DNA of 64,000 bases from an uncultured Alistipes sp. (lineage in GTDB: Bacteria > Bacteroidota > Bacteroidia > Bacteroidales > Rikenellaceae): positions 1 through 64,000 of the forward strand of contig CALVFO010000025.1 of NCBI GenBank assembly GCA_944326855.1. The letters are read 5' to 3'. Shown here piece by piece: positions 46,541 through 55,351 of this stretch. Numbering within the stretch: position 1 is the stretch's first letter; each line of letters starts with the position of its first letter. The position numbers were made by a program, and so were the translations under genes. Under the pieces are notes generated by a model, which was given only the letters and a program-made list of their open reading frames with translations, was not told the origin of the DNA and searched no databases.

Positions 46541-49500
46541 ATGAAAATCCATCTCTCTACCTGGCGCTTTGTATCCCGAAGCGCGTTATTCCTCCTTGCA
46601 ACAGCCTTCTTGACGGCTTGCGGTTCCTCTCTCCGCGACACATCCGACAGTCTGCCGCCCCAATGCAGCATCACCCAAGCCCGCAATCTTCAGACTCTGG
46701 CTGACAATTTCGAAAAACCCGGTGTGGAAAATCAGGCCTGGGTCTATTGGTTCGTCATGGACGGGAACCTCTCCCGGGAAGGCATCAAAGCCGACCTGGA
46801 AGCCATGAAACGAGCCGGTATCGGAGGTGTCATTTTTCTGGAAGTGAACGTAGGCATTCCCCGGGGCCCGGTCGACTTCATGAGCCCCGAATGGATCGAA
46901 CTGTTCAAATATGCCTGTGAAGAATCCGAACGACTGGGGCTGTCGCTTTCGTTAATTTCGGGTCCGGGATGGACCGGCAGCGGCGGTCCCTGGGTCAAAC
47001 CCGAAGACGCCATGCACTTTATTGTGGCCGATACCCTGACCGTTCGGGGAGGAGGATCCGTAGAGGTACAACTCCCCCGCCCTCAACCCCGTGCACCCTA
47101 TTTCGGCATGAACAACCTGACCGACAGCATGAAGTTCCAGCGGGAAAACTACTACAAGGATCTTTTCGTACTGGCCTACCCCAAAAACAAACCGGGAGAC
47201 CCGATCGAAGATATCGACCGCAAAGCCTCCTACGTCCGCCATCCATACTCTTCTTCCCCGCTGGCCAAACCCTACCTGCCGATTCAGGCCGAATACCCGA
47301 CCCTTCCGGAAGGCGTGGCCCTGAATATCGAGCAATGCATCGACCTGAGCGACCATGTCTCTTCGGAGGGAATCCTCCAATGGGAAGCTCCGGCCGGTGA
47401 ATGGATCGTCTATCGTTTCGGACAGACCCTGACCGGAGCCAATACCCGTCCAGCCCCGCATGCCGGCGTCGGTTTCGAATGCAGCAAGATGGATACAACC
47501 GCTCTGAACCACCACCTGGATGCCTATATCGGAGCCCTGATGAAAGCCGTAGGGAAAAAACCGACCGCTCAAACCTGCGGATGGAACATGCTCCACATCG
47601 ACAGTTGGGAAATGGGGCCCGAAAACTGGAGCGACGACTTTTACGAAGAATTCGTCCGTCGCCGCGGTTATGATCCGCGTCCCTACCTGCCGGTACTGAC
47701 CGGACAGGCCGTCAACGATCTGGAAACCTCGGAACGTTTCTTATGGGACCTGCGCCAAACCGCACAGGAATTAATTCTGGAAAACCATGCCGAACACCTG
47801 CGCCGCTATGCCCATCGGTACGGGTTCGGACTCTCGATCGAACCTTACGACATGAGTCCCAACAACGACATTGCCCTGGGGAGTATCGCCGACGTACCGA
47901 TGTGCGAAACCTGGGAAAAGGAAGACTTGTTCAACACCGCCTTCAGTTGTATCGAAGCCACATCGGCCGCCAACCTCTACGGACGTCCCATCGTCGGTGC
48001 CGAAGCCTTCACCAGCCATTACAAAAAGTTCTGGCAATTGCATCCGGGCAACATGAAAAATCAAACCGACTGGGCCTTCTGCATCGGCATCAACCGGCTG
48101 GTATTCCATCGCTATGCCCATCAACCCTGGACCGATCGCTATCCGGGCATGACCATGGGTCCCTACGGCATGAATTACGAACGAACACAAACCTGGTGGG
48201 AACTCTCCCAGGGTTGGCATACCTACCTGGCCCGCTGTCAATACATGCTCCGACAGGGGCGCGGCGTCGCCGACATTCTGTTCCTGACCCCGGAAGGAGC
48301 CCCAATGGCTTTCATGCCGCCCGAAAGTGCCCTGACGGGTCACGAACGCCTGCCCGATAAAAAAGGGTACAATTTCGATGGTTGCGATCCGAAAACCCTG
48401 TTCAGTGCCCGGGTGCGTGATGGCAAAATCGTCTTCCCCAGTGGCATGGAATACAGCATCCTGGTTCTGCCGACCGAACAGACCATGACGCCGGACCTGC
48501 TGGCCCACATCGAAAGTCTGGTCCGTGACGGGGCTACGGTGCTGGGTTTCGCCCCCCGGAAATCGCCCAGTCTGAGCAACTATCCTCAAGCCGATCAGGA
48601 CGTAAAACATCGGGCCGACCGACTCTGGGGAAACAGCCACCCGGGATCGATCCGGCGAGTCGGGAAAGGCACCTTAGTGCATGCCGCACCGGCCGATACG
48701 GTCGGCAACCGCCCCAATGTTCGGGGCTATCTGCCTCCTTATGTTCGTTACGACGTCATCGCCCGGGCATTGACCCAAATGCAGGTTCTTCCTGACTTCG
48801 AAAGCGATGACACCTTGCGCTACATTCACCGCACGCTGGGTAATATGGACATTTATTTCGTCTCGAATCCTTCCAACCGGCCCGTGCAAACCCGGTGCAC
48901 CTTCCGGGTCGACGCCCTTCATGCCTCCTTGTGGGATGCCGTGCAGGGGAACATCGCTCCGACCCAACTCCAAAAATCCGATGACGGTCGCGCCATGGTG
49001 GACCTGACACTGGATGCCTACGGTTCGCTGTTCGTTGTCTTCAGCCAAGAAGACCCCTCTGCCCAGATCAACTCCCCCGATCTGTGGCCCGACCTGCACA
49101 CCGCTCAGTCGTGGAACAACGACTGGAAGGTATCGTTCCAAGCCGGACGGAAAGCCCCCGAGTCGGTACAGTTCGACACCCTGAGCGACTGGAGCCTCCA
49201 CCGCGATCCGGGAATCCGGTATTTCAGCGGCATCGCCGACTACGCCCGGACCTTCGAGATGACCAGCGACGAATTGAAGGCCCATTCACGGTGGTTCCTC
49301 GATCTGGGCCGGGTCGAAGTGATGGCTCGGGTCGAAGTGAACGGCCAGATCGTCACCGAACTGTGGCAAGTTCCCTATCGGTGTGACATCACCCCCTATC
49401 TGAAAGCCGGAGAAAACACCCTGCGCATCTCGGTCGCCAACGAATGGCCCAACCGTCTGGCCGGAGACCAACGCCTGCCGGAACAGGAACGCGTCACATT

Positions 49501-49585
49501 CGCCACCTACTCCCCCATCACCCGAGACTTCGAACTGCTCCCCTCAGGATTGCTCGGCCCCGTAGAGCTCCAATGGGCCGAATAA
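46541..49585 (+). CDS. GH106-family glycoside hydrolase lipoprotein (alpha-L-rhamnosidase type)
   Basis: Large exported enzyme of 1014 residues that probably removes terminal alpha-L-rhamnose from plant or microbial glycans. The ATG at 46541, downstream of a strong promoter, gives a lipoprotein signal ending LLATAFLTAC. The GH106 start is plain (ENQAWVYWFVMDGNLSREGI, about 66-85); the catalytic barrel continues with LHIDSWEMGPENWS and GAEAFTSH, glutamates of the kind used in catalysis. A jelly-roll domain follows from about residue 880 (WFLDLGRVEVMARVEVNG). No SusC/SusD pair or other glycosidase is adjacent, so it is an orphan rather than part of a visible utilisation locus. Rhamnose specificity is inferred from the family. 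Confidence 0.88.
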   Translation: MKIHLSTWRFVSRSALFLLATAFLTACGSSLRDTSDSLPPQCSITQARNLQTLADNFEKPGVENQAWVYWFVMDGNLSREGIKADLEAMKRAGIGGVIFLEVNVGIPRGPVDFMSPEWIELFKYACEESERLGLSLSLISGPGWTGSGGPWVKPEDAMHFIVADTLTVRGGGSVEVQLPRPQPRAPYFGMNNLTDSMKFQRENYYKDLFVLAYPKNKPGDPIEDIDRKASYVRHPYSSSPLAKPYLPIQAEYPTLPEGVALNIEQCIDLSDHVSSEGILQWEAPAGEWIVYRFGQTLTGANTRPAPHAGVGFECSKMDTTALNHHLDAYIGALMKAVGKKPTAQTCGWNMLHIDSWEMGPENWSDDFYEEFVRRRGYDPRPYLPVLTGQAVNDLETSERFLWDLRQTAQELILENHAEHLRRYAHRYGFGLSIEPYDMSPNNDIALGSIADVPMCETWEKEDLFNTAFSCIEATSAANLYGRPIVGAEAFTSHYKKFWQLHPGNMKNQTDWAFCIGINRLVFHRYAHQPWTDRYPGMTMGPYGMNYERTQTWWELSQGWHTYLARCQYMLRQGRGVADILFLTPEGAPMAFMPPESALTGHERLPDKKGYNFDGCDPKTLFSARVRDGKIVFPSGMEYSILVLPTEQTMTPDLLAHIESLVRDGATVLGFAPRKSPSLSNYPQADQDVKHRADRLWGNSHPGSIRRVGKGTLVHAAPADTVGNRPNVRGYLPPYVRYDVIARALTQMQVLPDFESDDTLRYIHRTLGNMDIYFVSNPSNRPVQTRCTFRVDALHASLWDAVQGNIAPTQLQKSDDGRAMVDLTLDAYGSLFVVFSQEDPSAQINSPDLWPDLHTAQSWNNDWKVSFQAGRKAPESVQFDTLSDWSLHRDPGIRYFSGIADYARTFEMTSDELKAHSRWFLDLGRVEVMARVEVNGQIVTELWQVPYRCDITPYLKAGENTLRISVANEWPNRLAGDQRLPEQERVTFATYSPITRDFELLPSGLLGPVELQWAE

Positions 49586-49636
49586 CGCTTGCTGCGGGGA
49601 AAGGCCCGAGACCCGGGCGTCTGCCTGATAAACACA

Positions 49637-49668
49637 CAAAGAGCCGCATGAGAACATGCGGCTCTTTG
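49637..49668. terminator. Bidirectional terminator between the GH106 and ThiF-like genes
   Basis: Fourteen-base perfect arms CAAAGAGCCGCATG and CATGCGGCTCTTTG, loop AGAA, between convergent genes. Confidence 0.8.
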
Positions 49669-49686
49669 CATATAGAAACATCAATG

Positions 49687-50394
49687 CTATCGTCCGATCT
49701 GAAAACACTGGCATTGCAGGGTCGTTCCATCCATCACGAACAACACCCCCTCCAACGAGGAGCGGCCCTTTCCCAGCCATTTCAACGTTTCCAACGCCTG
49801 TAACGAGCCGATCACACCCACCAAAGGAGGAAACACACCTACCTCGGAAAGAGAGTCGGGACGTTCGGGATACAACGCCCGATAACTCCCCGAAGAAGCG
49901 GTATGAAAAACCGAGACCTGTCCCCCCATTTGTTCGGCCGTTCCATAGATCATCGGGATAGCGAGCCGCCCGCAACAATCATCGATCAGGTAACGCGTTT
50001 CATAATTGTCCGTACAATCCACCACCGCATCATGACCGGCCAGAATCTCCTCTGCACACGCCTCGGTCAAGCGTCGGTCCTCCACCCGGATTTCGCAACC
50101 CGGATGCATTCGTGACAGCCGCATGGCCGCCACTTCGGCTTTCGGTTCTCCCAAATCAGCCGTCGTATACAGGATTTGTCGTTGCAGATTGCTCAACGAC
50201 ACCCGATCGAACTCCACCAGGGTAAGATGGCCTACCCCCGCTGCCACCAAATAACTCAGGGCAGCAGATCCCAAACCTCCGGCTCCGACCACCGCCACCC
50301 GACTGCGCAACAGCCGGCACTGTTCCTCGGGTCCGAAGCCTTCGACCTTCAAACTGCGTCTAAAACGCTCCTGTTGTTCTTTTGTGAGTTCCAT
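49687..50394 (-). CDS. ThiF/MoeB/HesA-family E1-like adenylyltransferase without zinc cysteines
   Basis: Adenylates the C-terminus of a ubiquitin-like sulfur carrier (ThiS or MoaD type) in known relatives. The nucleotide loop VVGAGGLGS (35-43), the SNLQRQ segment (68-73) and DCTDN (126-130) are all present. In MoeB and ThiF two CxxC pairs bind zinc; here the first position reads SYRA (170-173) and the tail has only QCQC (227-230), so the zinc site looks absent. The ATG at 50394 gives 235 residues; the frame is open upstream without similarity. No thiS, moaD or rhodanese gene is adjacent, so its partner is unknown. Confidence 0.85.
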   Translation of the reverse strand: MELTKEQQERFRRSLKVEGFGPEEQCRLLRSRVAVVGAGGLGSAALSYLVAAGVGHLTLVEFDRVSLSNLQRQILYTTADLGEPKAEVAAMRLSRMHPGCEIRVEDRRLTEACAEEILAGHDAVVDCTDNYETRYLIDDCCGRLAIPMIYGTAEQMGGQVSVFHTASSGSYRALYPERPDSLSEVGVFPPLVGVIGSLQALETLKWLGKGRSSLEGVLFVMDGTTLQCQCFQIGR

Positions 50395-50544
50395 GTCCCT
50401 GCCATTAAATCGTTGATTCATCCATCCACACACCCTGTCCGCACAAACGCTCCGCGATCCGGCAACCTTTTGAACCCCTTTGGGAATCGAAGCATGTTCC
50501 GATCGTTTTCTTCTCCCAATCTCCAGCCCGATTCCTTTCGGGAT

Positions 50545-50577
50545 AAAAATTCCCGTTTGTCTGCACAAACGGGAATT
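50545..50577 (-). terminator. Rho-independent terminator after the acyl-CoA synthetase gene
   Basis: Thirteen-base perfect arms AATTCCCGTTTGT and ACAAACGGGAATT, loop GCAG on the minus strand, followed by T-rich sequence. Confidence 0.85.
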
Positions 50578-50625
50578 CTGTCTCTACCGATCGAAAGATC
50601 GAATACGTATAGGCTCCCGACCCGC

Positions 50626-52254
50626 TTACGATTCGAGCGAGGCATTATTCTTCTTGTTGTACAAAAACCGTTTGATCTTATGCGTAGGCGTTTTTTCGAA
50701 ATCGTCGCTTTTCTCTTCCACCACCGAAATGCGGGAAAACTTACTCACCTTGGAATTTACATACTTCATCAAATCCTGTTTGATGACATCCATCTTCTGT
50801 TCCAGCTCCTCCCGGACCGCATGGTACTTGCGTTCCAATGCATCCCGATCGAAATGAACAATCGCCACCAATTTCCCCATATCCTCCTTCACCAAAGAAT
50901 CACTCACCAAGGCATGCCCATTAATGACATTTTCGATCTCCTCGGGATAAATATTCTCCCCACTGGGACCCAAAATCATATTGCCCAAACGCCCCTTGAT
51001 ATACAAATACCCATCCTGATCGAAAACGCCCAAGTCCTTGGTGCGGAACCAACCGTCCTCGGTAAACGATTCGGCCGTTGCCTCGGGATTTTTATAATAC
51101 CCCATCATGACATTGGGTCCTTTCACCACGATTTCCCCCTCTCCGGACAGCGGATTGACATGATCCAACCGAGCCTCAACGCCCTGCAGCATCGGTCCCG
51201 TAGACTGATGGCGCACCATGGTCGGATTGACGCCAGCCAACACCGGAGCCGTCTCGGTCAATCCGTAACCGATGGCATACGGAAATTTGGCCTCCATCAA
51301 AAACTGTTCGACCCGGGGATCGAGTTTGGCTCCTCCGATGCCGAAAAAGCGGATACGCCCTCCGAACATTTCGAAAAGCCGTTTACCGACCTTGCGATTC
51401 ATGAAACGACGCCCCGCCGGGAAACGATACAAACGAGCCAAGAACCAGTTTTTCTGGATCTGAGGCAAAATGGTATTTTTATAGATTTTCTCGATGATCA
51501 GCGGCACACTCAACATAACGGTCGGACGCACGCTTTTCAATACGGGCAACAGGACCGAGGCCGTCGGCGGTTTATCCAGATAGACCACCGAAGCGCCCCA
51601 CATCACCGGCAAGAGCATCCCCAACGAACACTCATACGTATGAGCCAAGGGCAGAATCGATAAAAAGACATCCTCCGCATAGACCGGCTGCAAGATACTG
51701 ACCATAGCCAGCTCGCTGCACAAATTCCCATGAGACAGCATAACGCCCTTGGGCTGAGAGGTCGTACCCGACGTATAGATGATGGCCGCCAGATCGCCCG
51801 AAGCCGGTTCCCGAACCACGCCCGGAACAGCACCCTCCTTATGGGCAATGACCCCCAGGTTTTTGCTGCGGATTACCAACTGCAACCCATCCAGCGTCGC
51901 CCGAGAGATTTTCCCGTACAATTTATCGGACACAACCAGCGCCTTCGCTTCGCTGTGCACAATAATCTTATCCAACTCCGTCCCCGAAAAATCGGGCAGG
52001 ATAGGCACAATAACCATCCCCGAGATCGTGGCGGCAAAATAGGTCACCCCCCAATTGGGCATATTATTGCTGAGCAAAGCAATTTTATCGCCGCTGCTCA
52101 GACCGGCATTGACGAAGGTCTGAACCAACGCTTCCACCCGCTCCGCAAAATCGGCATAGCTCAGAACGTCTCCCCCGTACATCGAGAAACAACGATTTCC
52201 CCGAAACGTATCAATACTGTGAAGATATAACTCACGCAGTGTCTGAAAAGCCAT
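50626..52254 (-). CDS. Long-chain acyl-CoA synthetase-like AMP-binding enzyme
   Basis: Activates a carboxylic acid with ATP and joins it to CoA, at the inner face of the membrane. The P-loop is IYTSGTTSQPKGVMLSHG (about 160-177), the second signature GYGLTETAPVL (about 315-325), and the hinge region ends in GRLGNMILGPSGENIYPEEIE (over about 440-462, with the A10 lysine region near PTHKIKRF at the C-terminus). Length 542 fits FadD-like enzymes. It shares a divergent promoter region with queG. Whether it serves lipid recycling or another acid is not clear. Confidence 0.92.
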   Translation of the reverse strand: MAFQTLRELYLHSIDTFRGNRCFSMYGGDVLSYADFAERVEALVQTFVNAGLSSGDKIALLSNNMPNWGVTYFAATISGMVIVPILPDFSGTELDKIIVHSEAKALVVSDKLYGKISRATLDGLQLVIRSKNLGVIAHKEGAVPGVVREPASGDLAAIIYTSGTTSQPKGVMLSHGNLCSELAMVSILQPVYAEDVFLSILPLAHTYECSLGMLLPVMWGASVVYLDKPPTASVLLPVLKSVRPTVMLSVPLIIEKIYKNTILPQIQKNWFLARLYRFPAGRRFMNRKVGKRLFEMFGGRIRFFGIGGAKLDPRVEQFLMEAKFPYAIGYGLTETAPVLAGVNPTMVRHQSTGPMLQGVEARLDHVNPLSGEGEIVVKGPNVMMGYYKNPEATAESFTEDGWFRTKDLGVFDQDGYLYIKGRLGNMILGPSGENIYPEEIENVINGHALVSDSLVKEDMGKLVAIVHFDRDALERKYHAVREELEQKMDVIKQDLMKYVNSKVSKFSRISVVEEKSDDFEKTPTHKIKRFLYNKKNNASLES

Positions 52255-52354
52255 AACGAAAGAGTTAACGAATCCCTGAAAAACAGCCTCCGCCCACCGT
52301 CAACCATCCCTCACTTCGGGACGAAATCCCTTGGCAGACACACTCCAGAGACTA

Positions 52355-52362
52355 CAAAGTTA
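52355..52362 (-). promoter_or_regulatory. Probable -7 promoter element of the acyl-CoA synthetase gene
   Basis: TAACTTTG on the minus strand fits TAnnTTTG, about 100 bases before the start codon. Confidence 0.4.
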
Positions 52363-52382
52363 ACTTTATTCTGAATAATTCG

Positions 52383-52390
52383 TACATTTG
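52383..52390 (+). promoter_or_regulatory. Probable -7 promoter element of queG
   Basis: TACATTTG, 17 bases before the queG ATG; it lies only 20 bases from the opposing -7 box of the acyl-CoA synthetase gene. Confidence 0.45.
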
Positions 52391-52406
52391 AATCGGTATT
52401 ATTTTC

Positions 52407-53315
52407 ATGGACAACCGTTTCCTCATACAGCAACACGCGCTCGAACTGGGGTTCGATCTCTGCCGCATCGCCCGCAGTCGCGCACTGACCGAACACCGGG
52501 AACGACTCACCCAATGGCTCGACTCCGGAGAGTACGGAGGCCTGCAGTACATGCAGCGAAACCTCGACAAACGCCTCGATCCGAGCCTGTTGGTCGAAGG
52601 GACCCGCAGCATCGTCGTCTGTGCCATCGGTTACAAACGAGGTCCGGTTCCCAACCCGCTGATGAACCATATGGCCTCCTACGCCTGGGGAAAGGATTAC
52701 CACCTGGTCATCCGGGAAAAACTGCGGCAATTACTCCAATACATTCAGCAACTATGCCCGGGTAGTTCGGGGCGCGTATTCGTCGATACGGCCCCGCTGC
52801 TCGAAAAAGCCTGGGCCGTGGAAGCCGGATTGGGATGGATCGGCCGAAACACCTTGTTGATTCACCCGGAATTGGGCTCCTATCTGCTGTTGGGGGTCGT
52901 GCTCACCGATGCCGAACTGAGTCCCGACACCCCCATGCAGGGAGGTTGCGGAAGCTGCCGACGCTGCATCGACGCCTGCCCGAGCGGGGCTTTGGGGGAA
53001 GACCGGATGTTGGATGCCCGACGCTGTATCGCCCGGCGAACCGTCGAAGCCTGTTCCGCGGAAGAAGAAGGCGATCTGCACGGATGGCTGTTCGGATGCG
53101 ATGCCTGTCAACGCGTTTGTCCGTATAACCTCCACGCTCCCGAAAGTGTGCATCCCGAATTCGCTCCGCTCCCCGAGCTGTGCTCCATGACCCCTCAGGA
53201 CTGGCTGTCGCTCACAGAGACGGAATTCCGGCAGCGTTTTCACGAAACTCCTTTGGAGCGATGCGGATTGGAACGTCTGCAACACCGCATTCGAACCTTC
53301 CTGGAAAAACACTGA
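52407..53315 (+). CDS. queG: Epoxyqueuosine reductase
   Basis: Cobalamin-dependent iron-sulfur enzyme that performs the last step of queuosine synthesis, epoxyqueuosine to queuosine in tRNA. Two 4Fe-4S motifs are clear: CGSCRRCIDACPSGAL (about 181-196) and CDACQRVCPYN (about 231-241). The N-terminus FDLCRIARSRAL and GWIGRNTLLIHPELGSYLLL are family features. At 302 residues it lacks the C-terminal HEAT repeats of longer homologues, as is common. It works with queA and tgt, both in this window, and it needs a corrinoid, so the cell must handle B12. Confidence 0.95.
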   Translation: MDNRFLIQQHALELGFDLCRIARSRALTEHRERLTQWLDSGEYGGLQYMQRNLDKRLDPSLLVEGTRSIVVCAIGYKRGPVPNPLMNHMASYAWGKDYHLVIREKLRQLLQYIQQLCPGSSGRVFVDTAPLLEKAWAVEAGLGWIGRNTLLIHPELGSYLLLGVVLTDAELSPDTPMQGGCGSCRRCIDACPSGALGEDRMLDARRCIARRTVEACSAEEEGDLHGWLFGCDACQRVCPYNLHAPESVHPEFAPLPELCSMTPQDWLSLTETEFRQRFHETPLERCGLERLQHRIRTFLEKH

Positions 53316-53371
53316 CCGCCCGTTCCATCATTCTCCTGCACAACCATTTCCCGCACCGGTCGACAACCCGC

Positions 53372-53515
53372 CCCATCGAGACTCTTTTCTGTCAAAGCAC
53401 CCTCCGGTCAATCCTCCCTCCCATCGAAATTCTTTCCGGTCAGGGCACCCTCCGGTCACCCCTTTCTCCCATCGAAACTCTTTTCGGTCAGGGTTCCCTC
53501 CGGTCACGGCTCTTC
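53372..53515. repeat. Three tandem copies of a 48-base repeat
   Basis: Units begin at 53372, 53420 and 53468, each opening CCCATCGA and carrying CCCTCCGGTCA in the middle. Copies differ at a handful of positions but share the exact 48-base length, a multiple of three. Minus-strand translation gives a 16-residue repeat (PDRKEFRWE-G--TGG), plus-strand PIETLFGQGTLRS-LS. Both frames remain open across all copies. Confidence 0.85.
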
Positions 53516-53809
53516 CAGTCGACACACACCTCCGATCGACCGTTACTCCTCTGAACATCCAATTTTAAACCCATTCAACAGCCCGTCTTTGTTTTCGGTT
53601 TTCGCTTTCTGGTTTCTGGAAATCTACTCAAACCTCCTCCGTGACGACCGGGACCCGCAGTCAGGGCCAAGGCCAGGTCCGAGTCGGAGATCGCGATCAG
53701 GGTCGGAAGTTGCGGCCAGCAGTCAAGTTCAGGGGGCGGTAATCAAGGTCAAGGGCAGAATCGGGGTCAAAGCCCCGCTTCGTCCGTCACGGCACCCACA
53801 AAATCGCAC
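53516..53809. other. Intergenic stretch after the tandem repeat
   Basis: No supported gene. Bases about 53640-53780 are rich in purine words such as AGGTC, AGGGTC and AAGGTCAAGG on the plus strand, suggesting decayed repeat sequence. Frames here give random-looking Arg/Ser/Pro peptides. Confidence 0.45.
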
Positions 53810-53842
53810 AAAAAAAAGGCGGAACCTTTCGGATCCGCCTTG
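53810..53842 (-). terminator. Rho-independent terminator after mdh
   Basis: Minus-strand stem AAGGCGGATCC/GGTTCCGCCTT with one mismatch, loop GAAA, then eight T (53810-53817). Confidence 0.85.
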
Positions 53843-53862
53843 TCGGGAAAACTCCCGTCTTA

Positions 53863-54804
53863 TTAAAGCGCATTGATTTCTTTCAGAACCGCATTGGTCT
53901 TGCGAACCGCTTCGGCACTCTTGGCAAAGAGAGCCTTTTCTTCATCGGTCAGCTTGATTTCGAGCACTTTTTCGGCCCCGTTCTTCCCGATCACGGTCGG
54001 AACCCCGATGCAGATATCGCTCTGACCGTATTCGCCGTCCAAAGCTACGCAGGAAGCGATTACCTTCTTCTGGTCGCGAATGATGGATTCCACCACATAA
54101 GCTGCGGCGGCTCCCGGAGCATACCAGGCCGACGTACCCAACAACTTGGTCAACGTGGCACCGCCCACCATCGTGTCGGCCACCACCTTATCCAGTTCTT
54201 CCTTGCTCAACAAATCGGCTACCGGAATCCCTTTATAGGTTGCTTTCGACCACAGAGGGATCATCGTCGTATCGCCGTGACCACCGATGACCATCCCTTC
54301 CACTTCGTTCGAGTTGGCACCGAGCGCTTTGGCCAGATAGCATTTGAAACGCGAGGAGTCGAGGTTACCCCCCATCCCGAAAATCTGATTCTTGGGCAGA
54401 CCGCTCTTTTTCAGAGCCAGATAAGTCATCGTATCCATCGGGTTGGAAACGATCAGAATAATGGCTTTGGGCGAATATTGAAGAATGCTCGATACCACAT
54501 TGGCTACAATCCCGGCATTCACCCCGATCAACTCTTCACGGGTCATCCCCGGTTTGCGGGGCATCCCCGAAGTAATCACCACCACATCTGAATCGGCCGT
54601 TGCCGCATAATCGTTCGTCACACCGACCAGTTTGGTGTCGAAATCCAACAAGGTTGCCGTTTGGTAAATATCCAGCATTTTCCCTTCGGATACACCTTCT
54701 TTGATATCCAGCAGCACCAGTTCGTCTGCAATTTCGCGGGTAGCGATCACGTTGGCACAGGTAGCGCCTACGTTGCCTGCACCCACTACGGTAACTTTAC
54801 TCAT
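53863..54804 (-). CDS. mdh: Malate dehydrogenase
   Basis: Interconverts malate and oxaloacetate with NAD; in these anaerobes it feeds the reductive branch to fumarate and succinate. NAD-binding loop VVGAGNVGATCA (6-17); substrate-loop Arg in GMPRKPGMTREEL (about 79-91), which marks malate rather than lactate dehydrogenase; catalytic His in IGGHGDT (about 172-178). Length 313 is normal. It follows gcvH by 25 bases on the same strand and ends in a terminator. maeB at 6.7 kb uses the same substrate. Confidence 0.96.
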   Translation of the reverse strand: MSKVTVVGAGNVGATCANVIATREIADELVLLDIKEGVSEGKMLDIYQTATLLDFDTKLVGVTNDYAATADSDVVVITSGMPRKPGMTREELIGVNAGIVANVVSSILQYSPKAIILIVSNPMDTMTYLALKKSGLPKNQIFGMGGNLDSSRFKCYLAKALGANSNEVEGMVIGGHGDTTMIPLWSKATYKGIPVADLLSKEELDKVVADTMVGGATLTKLLGTSAWYAPGAAAAYVVESIIRDQKKVIASCVALDGEYGQSDICIGVPTVIGKNGAEKVLEIKLTDEEKALFAKSAEAVRKTNAVLKEINAL

Positions 54805-54829
54805 AACTAATTTCTCCTTATCTTGAAAA

Positions 54830-55207
54830 TTAACCGATCAACTTGGCATAATCATCGGCCGAAAGCAGGCTGTCCAGTTCAGCCGGATCGGTCATTTTGA
54901 TTTTGACCATCCAACCTTCGCCATAAGGATCCTTGTTGACCTGATCGGGAGCATCGTTGAGCGCTTCGTTGAATTCCAGCACTTCGCCGCCTACCGGCAA
55001 GAAAGCGTCGGATACCGTCTTCACGGCTTCGATCGTCCCGAAGACTTCATTTTGAGCAAGCGTTTCACCAACGGTGGTCACGTCCACAAAAACAATGTCG
55101 CCCAACTGGCTCTGGGCAAAATCGGTAATCCCCACATAGGCTTCTTCGCCTTCGACCCGAATCCATTCGTGATCTTTCGAGTACTTCAAGTTGGATGGAA
55201 TGTTCAT
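54830..55207 (-). CDS. gcvH: Glycine cleavage system H protein
   Basis: Lipoylated carrier that shuttles the aminomethyl group of glycine between the P, T and L proteins. Lipoyl-lysine site in [11 protein letters not shown] (about 57-67), preceded by [16 protein letters not shown] (about 28-43). Length 125 is usual. It is the first gene of a gcvH-mdh pair; gcvP, gcvT and lpd are not in the window. A TACCTTTG -7 box lies at 55283-55290. Confidence 0.96.
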   Translation of the reverse strand: MNIPSNLKYSKDHEWIRVEGEEAYVGITDFAQSQLGDIVFVDVTTVGETLAQNEVFGTIEAVKTVSDAFLPVGGEVLEFNEALNDAPDQVNKDPYGEGWMVKIKMTDPAELDSLLSADDYAKLIG

Positions 55208-55282
55208 CAGTTGATAGTTTTAAATTTATATGATCAATTAACTTTTTGCGCAATCAAACCGACTCCTCGTCGTTCGGCCGTT

Positions 55283-55290
55283 CAAAGGTA
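55283..55290 (-). promoter_or_regulatory. Probable -7 promoter element of gcvH-mdh
   Basis: TACCTTTG on the minus strand, 76 bases before the gcvH start. Confidence 0.5.
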
Positions 55291-55351
55291 GCCTTTTTTG
55301 CGGATTAAAAAAAGGATTGTGATTTTTTTCACACAAAATAAAATCACCGCA

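Noticed and set aside
50176-51663. 495-codon open frame opposite the ThiF-like and acyl-CoA synthetase genes
   Set aside because: It crosses two real genes and a terminator, and its composition is not protein-like.
53328-53558. Minus-strand 76-codon frame across the 48-base repeat as a definite gene
   Set aside because: The openness follows from the repeat length being a multiple of three. Without a promoter or homologue it is recorded only as a repeat finding.
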